DNA of 64,000 bases from positions 50,985,725 to 51,049,724 of the forward strand of contig NC_134174.1 in assembly GCF_964188355.1 (NCBI RefSeq), written 5' to 3'. The translations under genes and the position numbers were made by a program. Source of the stretch: Buteo buteo (lineage: Eukaryota > Chordata > Aves > Accipitriformes > Accipitridae). This document shows, in pieces, positions 12,301 through 24,300 of this stretch. Position 1 is the stretch's first letter. Each line of letters opens with the position of its first letter. The notes under the pieces were generated by a model. The model saw only the letters and a program-made list of their open reading frames with translations. It made no database searches and was not told where the DNA came from.

Positions 12301-15300
12301 GAGGGTTGGATGGAAATGTAGGTTTTTGAGGCAACAGTTTTATTCTCTGGGGTGGTATACTAGCTGTGAATTATAAGGAATATATCCTGCTGAAAAGTGG
12401 GAATGTGTGAACTCATATGTAAGAGGGAAAATAAGTTTGGATTGATGTGCAGGGAGACAGAAGCTATGAGAATCTTTATTACTGAGACGGAAAGCACATC
12501 ACTCGGAGGAGTGTAATTTATGTGCTACACAGTAAATGATAATCCAAAAAAATATATTGAGTACTGCCTTTATTACCTGCGGGCTTTCTTTTGAAACAAA
12601 AAAATCATAGTTTTACAATATAGAAGTTATGTATTTTTTATTTGACTAGAAGTTTCCATTCTTTTTTTTTTCATAGTTTTACCACTGTCACAGCAATTTT
12701 GTAAATTCCTTTCCTGCGTAATTTATTGGCAACAAGCGTAAGAAAAAAATCCTGATGACTTTTTTCCCTTTATGCAGTTTATTAACCTAACACATTTTTT
12801 TAATCTTTTTCAGAATCCTCAATTTAGTAACACTTCTACTTATGTCATCTATGCTCACTTGCTAAGACAGATAGCAGCCTTAACAGAAGCTGACCATCAT
12901 TTCCTAGTGCACTGGTCTAAAAAGTAAAAAAAATAAAAAAATAAAACTAAAAATTCCATTTTAGGATTACAATTGTTACTGTGTTTCCATTGATGTTGAC
13001 TGTTTTATAAATTATATGAAAGTTAATTTAATTGACTAAAGAGATTGTTTTTGTTGTTTTCAAAGTACATTTGGACATAGTCTACTAAGTGATACTGATT
13101 TATAGATGCAAACTGTATATAATATATAAAAATTAATATCTTTATGCAAAAAAGCCTTAATTGCAAAATAACTTATGTATGTAAATTTTTTAGATACATG
13201 TTTAAACAGTATTATTAATACAAACATCTTTATGATCTTTGTTTAAATAAACATTTATCTTGCATAATTTGCAAAAGATACTGTAACTTTACTGTATTGT
13301 GTAAAAACCACAAATGAAAATGAGTCCCTGCTTTGTAGTGTAATAGAGGTGTGAGAGAGTGTAGTTAGGGCATTAGATTTTAATTAATTGAAATAAGTCT
13401 AATAGCACCTCACTAATAAGGTCATATGGCTATAACTGCCCAAAGAGTGGCTTTTATGTTGGTATGCATGTTACCTTCCTTATAATGACTGTACAAAAAG
13501 TTCAGTCTGGGGTAAAAAATAAAGTTTGAGTGGCCATATTCACAATTACCTTATCTCCTAGGGAATCTGTTACTAAAGGACTTTCTTCTCTGCAAGGATG
13601 GAAATTATATTTCCCTCCCCCACCTTGTAATATGTCTAGATTTGCTTAAAATTGTGGTAATATATGATTTCATTTGAATCAGTGTTTACAAAATAAGGTT
13701 TAGCCTCTTGGTTAAGGATGCAATAGGGGTATTGATGTTTTTATTCTTAAAACATGTATTAGAAATCTAAACTATTAAAATAGGAGAGCTCTTTAGGAAA
13801 GGATGCTTTAATGTATCCACACATATATGTGTTTTGTTGTGATATTATGGAAGTTGTGCAGCACATAATTTAAAATGTGCACTCGTCACAGGTGTATGAA
13901 GTACTTTCCACTCTTTATTCAATAGGACTAAGTATCTCAAAACAAAAAATTCAGGATTCCTCAGTATTCAGATTGTGGAGTGAAATAGCTAAGGATTTTT
14001 GTTTTCTTCTTGTTTACTAAAAGTCAAGGACAAGTAATGATTCTATTGCATTTTTTTTTTTTTTTTAATATATCACAGATACCAAAAAGCATAGTTTGGC
14101 GTGCACTGAAGAGCATTGCTGTGTGGCAATATTTAAAAGCATGCTTCTTCAGACTTCATATTTAGAATTTTGTTTTTATGTACAGGGCAAAAGCATGTTT
14201 TTTAAAAAATAACATTGAAATCTGATAATATAAACTCTAGTGTGGACAGTGATCACATGAGAGTAACTGCAGCATATTTGTTTTAGGATTTCACAGAGGA
14301 GGTTCAAGCAGCTGGTGGACAGGTTACTGCAATTTATTTCTTTACGCCTCTTTCCTGCAAAACCTGAAGAGTTTCCACCTATGGTGAAATGTACCTGGTG
14401 GATTCCATCAGCAGCCAAAGTCCTGGCTTTATTTAGTAGGTATTTTTCTTGAACTGTGTATGCATATGTATGTGTATGTATATATATGTACATATGTACA
14501 TTCATGTGTCTATTATATACATGGGGGGGGCAGGGAATAGTTTATACCTCTCCTCTTCTGGGAGAGACTGACAATGATGGTGGCACAGTATGAACTACAA
14601 TAAAATGCTGAAAAGTAGTAAGCAACAAAAAACATCTTTTACTGGCAAGTCTTCATACTTGCTTTCCAGTAGAGGGTAATTGCTATGCATCATTTTCCTG
14701 TAACAACTGAAGATCATTCAAACAAAAACCCACAGAAGTAACCAATGGTTAAGGTTTCCCTTAGATTTATAAAAGAAACTGTTTTAAATGTGTAATTACC
14801 AGAATTTCTTCTGTACCTGGCTTACCCCCCACAGAAGTATTTCGCATCTAAGAGAAGTTAGGCAATGCATATGCCTATTGAGTCCAGAACTACAGCTTAA
14901 AGTAAATCCCTGTCCAGTTCAACATAGAGCACAGCAAATTAAACCATTGCAAATGCAAACCTCCTCAACTCATGCCCAATAGCTTAATGATTAGAACATA
15001 TACTATGGAAATGGAGGCTTAAGGTCAGTCCCCTTTTCTCAAGGGGTAAAAACCCTTTCTCCTTTCTAGGAGAAAACCACCAATGGAAAATTAAGTTTGG
15101 AATAAGGATGGTTTTATTTCACTGTCAACTTAATACTTTTATTTAAAAGCATTCTATACAGCCCTGCCTGTCCAGAGCAACATTTTAGACACATAAGCTC
15201 AACTGTATCTGAAACCAAGACATGTTGTTTAGTCATCTATGAAAGAGTTGCTAATTCCTTAATTCTCGGAAAAGGGATATTTAGTAATTCAAAATACACT

Positions 15301-18300
15301 ACTTTGATCAAAATTAACTTACGTTTAAGTGCAAATAGAGAAAACTTATTAGCTATTTGATATTATGTGAATATTACATAATGACATAGGCAGCTTAAAT
15401 GTGAATTGATTTTCTTCACTTGGTCAAGTACTTAATTTTTGTGCTGGTGAATCTAGATGGTATAGTAGTTACCTGAGGAAATAGGTGTACCTTTGCATAC
15501 TATGTTTTGTGCCCCTTCCTCTCCATCCCTTTTGCAAACAGGCATCCAACTCAAACAGTCATTATCAAAAAGATTATTGTTAACTGGAAAGCATGTAGAT
15601 GTTACATGCATAGTTATATTTGAAATTAAATGAAGGTGTTTAAGAAATCCATCTATCAAACTGCTTTTTCATTGATTTTAGCAGAACATAGCATTCTTTA
15701 TCCATGAAACCTTAACTTAGTGTATATCATTAAGTGGGCTAGAGTCAAATGGAGGTTCTCTTATCGTAAATGGGCTGAACTAGGGGTTTACTATTTCCTG
15801 CAGCAATTAATACCATGTCATATGGTGTTATGTTATAGCTGTAATTCTAGCTGTAGCTAAAACTGAGACAAAGTTATTAGTAGCTGATTTGGCTTAAAGT
15901 TTCTGAGGTCACTGGTGCTCAGGATACCTAGAAAACAGATGCGCCAAATCCAGGCAGTATTTTAAGACTTTTGTTGGTTTATTGTAGATGCTGCAAATAG
16001 TCTGGTCAGTCCTCCTCTTATTTCATATACGGATTTCTATAATTCTACACTTGATCATATTGATCTTATGGAAGAATATCATAACTGGCAATGTTACGGA
16101 AATTCTCACAGGTAAGAGGAATAACTGGTTGTTTCTTGTTAAGTAGTATTTCAAAGCAGTGTATCTACACTGTGTATATCTGTCATATATAGTGTATATA
16201 TAGTGTGTGTATGTATACCCTTTATGTGTGTATATATAGCCACATTAAATACTGTATTTTATTGGAAAAACATAGGATAGCTGCTATTTGCTACACTTGC
16301 TACTGCATGGATGCGAGATTGACTGTAATAAACCTCATTCTGCCTTTGCAAACTGGAGAAAAGAAATAAAATATAGATGATAATAATACGAGTGTTTTAT
16401 TTATTGGCATAGACTTCTAATTGTGTTTTACTACAAACATATTTTATCCTCCAATATATTCATAGAAAGTGGTGTTGTGTGCATACTTACCACTTGATGA
16501 TGAAAATGTATCTAATTACCTGTATATATGTGGCTTCGATCATATTTGTTCCAGTGAAATCAATTGTACTATTTCTGTTACATGAAAATAAACACAGAAG
16601 TTAAATCTTTACAGACTCAAAGCTTGCAAAGGTATTTCTCTTCTTGTGAGAGTCAGCCAGCAGTATGATTTAGAAACATCTAGAGAAACAGGCATTTCAT
16701 CTTTCTGCTAAAGTTTAAAATCTTATTAACATTTTCCTAATTAAAATTTTATTTTGTATAGCTGTATTTTTCAGCATATCAGTATGTATCACTCAGTCTT
16801 TACAGCTTGAATCACAAGATCAATTAAAATTTCCCCATATTTCAAGACTTTTCAGTTAGCTAATTTAAGACATCAGCAATCCAAATGTAGATGTTTGTTT
16901 ATTGCATGTGCAATTTTCCTTGCCTTTAGCAGCAGTTGAGGAAAAATTGGAGAGCATAATTTGCTCCACCAAAGTAGGTATTTTACGTTAGGTTTCTGTC
17001 TGATACCTGATATTCTGCTTGGGAAGAACTAAAAAAACAAAACAAAACAAAACAAAAAAAAACAACCCCCAAAAAAACAAAAACAAAAAAAACCCCACCA
17101 AAACCCATGACTCATGATAGCCATAAATGTACAGTAGGCTTTGCATAGTCTCAGTCAAAGCATTGGAATCTGAATACTGCTGAGCTTCAAATTGTCTTTT
17201 TTGGTTTTTTGGTTTTTTTTTTCATTGGCACCATCTGGCTGTTTTGGCACCCACATCATTCAAACTTATAAGAGAGCTGTGAGATTTCCACCTGCTCCAG
17301 TTCTTTTCACTTAGCTGGGACACTGGGAATTCAATATATATCAAAACAAAGTTTGCTTGATACATAATTTCTGGAGTAGCTGAAGTGCAGACTAGCTGTA
17401 TTATTCTTAAAGTAAATTTAATTCTTTTACTTTGTTACAACCACGCTTCCTTTCAATTTTACATCTTTTAACTCTGTGTTGTTCCCCTTAAAAAAACCAA
17501 ATAAACAACAACAAAAAATATCCAACAAAGAATCACAAGACTATATGCGTAGAACTAAGAATGCCAAGTAGGAGCAAGTCCTGGTTTACCTTTCATGTGA
17601 AATATTTTGAAATACATAATTCTTCGAACTAAATCAACACTCCTTGGTAAAACATTTTGGATTAGGATTTCCAGGAGACCAAGTGAGAATATTTTTCCTC
17701 ATTTTCCTTTCTTTCCTAAAGACATTAGAATCCAGAGCTTCTCACAGGCAGGATTAGGATTTGGGGTGCACATGCAGTCTGGATTGAAGATACACACATA
17801 GAGTCTGAAGGTCTGGGTATTTCATTATGAACTGCTAGGTGATGTGTGAGCTAAAGCAACAAAAAACTTAGCGAAATAACCAGTAACAAAAAAATCTTTT
17901 ACCTTGATTATTTCTGAAGTTTTTCAAAATTATTTGTATTATTTTATTGCAGTGGAATGTGGCTGTGATCTGATATTTTAGAAGTCCTACACACTTGTAA
18001 CCCCGGGTTAGATCTGAAGGACCTGTGGAAAATCAGTTCCTTTGAAAATCAGTTCTGCAGCAAATAAGTCAAACCAGAAGTATTTCTACTGTGTACCTAA
18101 GAATGCTGCACTGAGCTGTTTTTCTTGTATTAAATAAAAAGATATTATCATTTTCTTTAATTCAGTGTAACCATTAAGATTTAGTATTTAAAGCAGAAGA
18201 TGAATGGTTTTTATTTGGTCTGTTGATAATGATAAACAATAAAAAGGAGCTTTATTGAGGGTAAGTATTATTACTAATCACAATTTCTAGTAGTATTTGC

Positions 18301-21300
18301 AAATAACTGAATTGAGTATCTATGTATACAACACAAAAAACCCAGCAGCTATTTGCAAATTACTGTCAGTGGAGGGAAGGTAATTACTGAATGATAATGC
18401 AAAGATTCATTCCTATATTCTTAAAAAGACAATAATATGCTAGCTGCTAAAAAGGAAATATTTTCTCTTCTTTTCTCTTACTGTTAGGTTTTCTTTCTGT
18501 CAATACCCATTTATTATTTCTATAGCGGCAAAAAAAGTTATTATTCAAAGGGATTCAGAACAACAGATGATAAGTATTGCACGGGTAAGTCATTTAGTGG
18601 TAAATGTTTGTGTCTCATCCATTGGTATTTTGTAAGTTTTTGTTAGATTGATATTACATACGGCCTTTCATCACAATTTCTAGCATTTCGGACTACTCTG
18701 AAAAAGAACTTGAGCCATTTTACTATTAATAGTCTACAAATGTCCATGCTGGATTCTCTCAGTATTTTTTATTTTAATGTGCTTAGTTTCAGGATGCTTA
18801 GAAATTCCAGTGTTGTAGAAAAAGAGTTACAGTAATTTTTACTCTTTTTTCTTTTTTGAGAAACCAGCGTAATGTGCTAGCATGTTAAATTAACAAGATA
18901 ATTAAGGAAGAAAAATTCCATGAGAATTTTGGACTGTTTCCTATTTTATTCTGTGAAGATATGTTGTCATGGAAGACCAAAATGCAACTGTATGCTCACA
19001 AGTCACAGAAGAGGTACTGCTTCTGGGTGGCCTCTTCTGTTTTGAAAGAGGCATTGTCTGCCTCCCCCAGTGGTAATTTTCTTCAGGTGCTAGGTGATAA
19101 CTGGTTTCCTCAGTGCTCAATGTGACAGCACCACCAGCCATCCATTCCTGTCTTGCTGGATGTGTCTTGTGAATAGCTAAGTAAAGCACAAGCCAGTCTC
19201 CAGAATCTTATGGGTATGTTTTTAACTATTTGGGGAGTTTAAAAGGTTGCTGCACAATTGCTGCCTTCTTGTTGAACTTACTGATAAGTTAGTTCGAATA
19301 TGCTGTAAATGCTATCTGCAGTAGAAAAGAAATTGCTCCATCTCTTAGAAGATATTGAAGCAGCTATTGTATTAGGGTAATGTCTTTAATGCAAGATACT
19401 AAGGACTTTTTACATTTAAGAAGTGTGGCACTTTGTTTTTTAAATAAAGATACTGCATGTATGATGTTTCTTTTTCATTCAACTAGCAAAGCCTTGTGGA
19501 TAAAGTCTCTCGCAGACAGAAACCTGACATGAATATGTTGTTCCTAAATGTGAAAGTGAGGAGGACACACCTTGTTAGTGATTCACTTGATGAGGTAACA
19601 AAAAATCTAATTAAATGGTGTGTTGCTGCAGAATAGCTATTGCACTTAGATTTCAGTTTGGTAAGTCATATTTAAATCTGTCTGCGCTAAGAGATTTGGA
19701 ATATAACTGTGTAATACTAAATAAAAAGAACTGAAATACTGTCACAATACCAGTGCTGCAGAATGGATTGAGTTAGACATTCTGAACTTTATTTTCTGCC
19801 CTCATACTGCTCCATAGCTAGGCCCATAATAAACATACATGTTCGCATGCCACGCAGTATGTATTTGTGTCTGCCATTTTTGTCTTAAGAATATAGTGCA
19901 TAATTATCAGGTTATGTAGAACTTGGTTCCATGATAGGAGCATGAATAGTAAGTGATTAATCACTAATGAGTTTGTTCTGTTCTAATTCTTGGAATACTT
20001 TTATTCTTTTCCTTCACTAACTTCTCCATCATATAAGAATTATTTTAGGCTTTCTTAAGTTCTTATCTTGATTTTAACTAATTCATCACATCATTAAATG
20101 TAACTTTTCCTTTTTTAGAAATGAAACAGATGTGTCCATTAAAGTAGGCAATTCTTCAGTATCCACTGAACCTTGCTAATTAACTTTATTTAATGAAATC
20201 TCGTTCCCTACTCTTTCTCAACACCAAAAACAGGATGATGATGTTGAAAAATAAGTCCAAGTAGTGGAAACAAGACAAAACAAATTCTGATTACTCATGT
20301 TCAGAAAATATAAGTTTAAACTTTTTTTTTCCTAGATTAAAACCTGTCCATTTCAGCCTTCTCTCCTAAGATAGAAGAAATATGAGTGGTAATACTGCTT
20401 TCTTTCAGGCATTGTAGGGTTTTTTTTACCACATTGAAATAACCAAGAGCAACTTCAAGAGTTCTGATAGCCAAAATATTCTCCTATTTATTTTTTATGT
20501 TTTCTTCTGCCCATCTCAAGGATGAGTAAGAATGTATAATATTATCCATATTCTCAAAATTGTGGGAAATGGAAAGTAGAGGAAAGATGTGTTATTTGTA
20601 TTTCAAATTTAAAAATATTAATTTGCAAGGGAAAATCACTTCAGCTAATAGATAGTTTGTATCAAATAATACAAATAGTTATGAAATTTGTGCAGCAGGA
20701 ATTTACTTGAGCAGCTAACAACAGAGAAATTATTTAGTACATGCATCTTCCTGACTGGTTTAAACACTTTCTCTGGACCTGGCTAGTAATTAATGATTTA
20801 AAGAAAAATTGTACAGGGACTTGATCTGAAAGATCACTGCTGATCGTGAAAGGCTGTAATCTAATTCTTTGCAGGTCTTTTGCATACCTGGATGAAATGC
20901 TGTCTCTTAGGACAAAGGAATGAAAAGAGCTTGTTACAGTTATCTAAAAAAACAGTTTTACAAAACAGCTGATACTTGCTGGCAGGTATCTTATGCTGAA
21001 CAGAATGGTGTCCAAATATTGAAAGTTTTAGCTACCTCCTTATTTCTAAATATCTCTAGAGGATGTCTGATTCTTTTTTTTTTTTTTTTTTTTTTAATCT
21101 ATCATTTCTTCCTGGCAGAATGTCTTCTGTGTAGGTAAAAATTATATAAGTCCAAAATATTTCAGACAGTCTCAGTTCATTGTATCTAGTAGCTTATTAA
21201 AAGTCTGTTTGCGTACCACCTAACTTCTTTTTAATCCTAGAGAGTGGCACCATATGCAAGGTAGTTGATGATGTCAAGTAGTTATGATTGTTTTGCTTCT

Positions 21301-24300
21301 GCAATTCAATCATTGTTTTAATATAGTTTTGACCTATTAGTAGGAGATGAAGCAAATTACTAGTTTAAACAAATCAAGAGTGGTAGAGACAGAGAGACGT
21401 GTTCTCTATGCCTAGAGGTAGTGACAATATGTTAAATCTTCTTTTTCTTCTTCCCTACCTGTTTTGCAATAGCTAGCAAGGAAGAGGGCAGATCTGAAAA
21501 AGAAGTTGAAAGTCACATTTGTAGGGGAAGCTGGTCTTGATATGGGTGGCCTGACAAAAGAATGGTTTCTTCTTCTGATTCGCCAGATTTTTCACCCAGA
21601 TTATGGTGAGTCCTCATAAATGTTCTTAAGTACAACAAGAAAATTTGTTCATTTTAAATTATTAAAATAGTGATGGATAAGAATTCTTCATTAATCTAGT
21701 ATTAGGCAGACCAGTTACTAACTGATGTAAAAACAAAAGCAGGCAAGTTAGAATTGTATATAGATGAGAAAAAGTTTTGGCACAGAGGAAGGTGTAAGAG
21801 AGTGGGAAGTACTTGAAAAGTTTTGAAGATACTGGCTCTTGACAAGGAGGTTCAAACATTGCTGAAAAACTGAGATTTTACTTCAGTAGTATGGCAAAAT
21901 TAGAGGGTCAACAAATCTCTGATAAATGGAAAGGTTTAGAATTAAAATCAGGATTCAGCTTATTAAGGCTTTAGTCATGCTAAAACTTGTTTTGGAAACT
22001 GGAGGCTCAATGTTTATGGTTTGTTAATATACCTAGGCTAGTGAGCATATTGGATACGAAGCAGACTAGCAGTAGAATTTCCTAGAAGTTCTTCCTCTGA
22101 TATATCTGTGTTGTTACAGTGTTTCCATCTCTATCCAGAGACAGGATCTTGATTTACCTCTCTGCAGATGGGAGAAGTTCATCAACTCTTTTATGGAGTA
22201 GGACAAGGATAACTTATATCTGTTATAATTCAAATGGAATAGGGCCTTTGAAAAGGTTGTTTCTATTTCTCTTATGAGTAGAAAACTCGTACGAGTTTTC
22301 TGTGAGTGTTAGTGAATTGCTAGACCTACTAACAAGCTAAGAATAAGCAAAAGTTATGCAAGCCATTGAAACACTGACACTTGTCTGCTCTTGGAAATTT
22401 TCTAGAAATCACACATGTACATGTGTGAATCCATTTGTTTGGATTTAAGTACAAGTTTCTTCCATGTAGCTTTATGTTGTTTGGTTGCAATTGGAATATG
22501 ATATTCCTGCTCCAAAATAGGAACATAGCAGCCTCTGAAGTAGATGGTCTAGCAAATATTGTGGAGGTAAGGCCAAATATATTTGTCACCTGCCATCCTT
22601 GCCTCTTTCTTCTCATGCTGCATTTTCTGTTTTTACACTGCCCTCAGCTGTCTTCATATTGCTAGTTTAGGGAGTTTTCCTGTTTTTTGTAAGTAGCTAC
22701 AGTTGGATGCTGTTACTGTGCTCAGTTCTGGCAAACTGCTGACCCTGGCCTCCTGCATATCAGTGGTTTCCATTTGCACTGATAGTTGCATTGATGCACT
22801 GACAGACACTGATAGTGTCTGCAAGTTCTAGCACTGTTTCTGTGATTAGTATAGGTAGAGGTTTAGTTCTTGCTTTAATCTTTGTCATCATATATTCTGT
22901 TTGGGGTATCTGTGTGGCCAGTATTCTTAAAGTGGTCTGAGATGCTCTCAGGAGAGAAAGGTCTTTCAGTGAGGTGCAGAGATAGTAGCAGATGTAAGAC
23001 TGAATGAAATAGCCTGCCTCTGCTGTTACCAGGACCTGTGAGCCCATAATGATATTTGCAGGCCCAAGAGGGGAAAAAAGGGAAGATTTTTTTGAGTAAA
23101 CAGGAGATTGGAAGACATGAATGAGCATTCATAAACAAGCAGTTCAAGGTTTTTTTGCTGTAGATGGATCTAAGTGGGTTTTTTCCACCACTCTAATGTT
23201 TCTCAAATAAGTCAGCTTTCCTCAGCTATGTGTGGATACATTGCTGATGTTATAATTGGTTAAAGTGTTCCCAGGCTGGCTTTTAAATTAGAAGCATTGA
23301 TTTCCAGGGACTTCAGCTTAACACCTGATAGTTATTGGTAGAATGCAAGAGCTTGTCTGTCTTTGCCTGGAAGTGTTCATGTCCCTTAAATGCATGGTCC
23401 TCTGTTGTTTATAGGACTCCTTCTAAAGGTCAGGAGTTTTAAGTCATAAATATGTATTCAAATCTGAGATCATTATTTGCCTACAGCCCTTTTTCTAGTA
23501 AAAAGGGGTCTGTGTGGAGACATGACATTTGGTGATAACAACCTTAATAGGAAACAAAGTATTCTGGAGAAAGTGTTCTGTAAGTTTGACAGTTCTGTTA
23601 GTAAAAATGTGTTGTCAGCAGAGCTTGGTAACTGATGAGTTTGGAAACATTCAAGAGTAATATTTTTTTCACCAGCTCTGGCAGGCTTCCTCGCTTTAAA
23701 GTGTAAATTCTTTCATTGATACAACTATCAGCCAAATGTGGGAGGAGTTCAGAAATGTTCTTGTCCCTTGGAAAGGGACTGTATACTCTGCTGTCTTTAA
23801 TGTTTAAGTTGCAAATAATATATATCAGAAGCTTGGAAGGAAAAACAGGAAAACGTCACTGTTATTACCCTTTCCAGGTTAGCTGATCCTGCAGATTTAA
23901 CCCCTGAAATTAAAGAACTCCCAGTTAACTCAGTTGTCTGCCCTTCTATGTGTGTTACGATGCTTTCTTCACCTCAGTGTGGACAATTAATAAATGGGAT
24001 TTGAAACTGTCATGGTTTAACCCCAGCGAGCAACTAAGCACCCTACAGCCACTCAGTCATTTTCCCCCACCACCCAGTGGGATAGGGGAGAGAATCAGAA
24101 GGAAAAAGGTAAAACTCATGGGCTGAGATAAGAACAGTTTAATAGAACAGAAAGAAAGAAATTAATAAATTTGATAACAACAATAATAAAATGACAGTAA
24201 TAATAATAAAAGGATTGAAATATACAAAACAAGTGATGCACGATGCAATTTCTCACCACTTGCTGACCGATGCCCAGTTAGTTCCTGAGCAGAGATCCCC

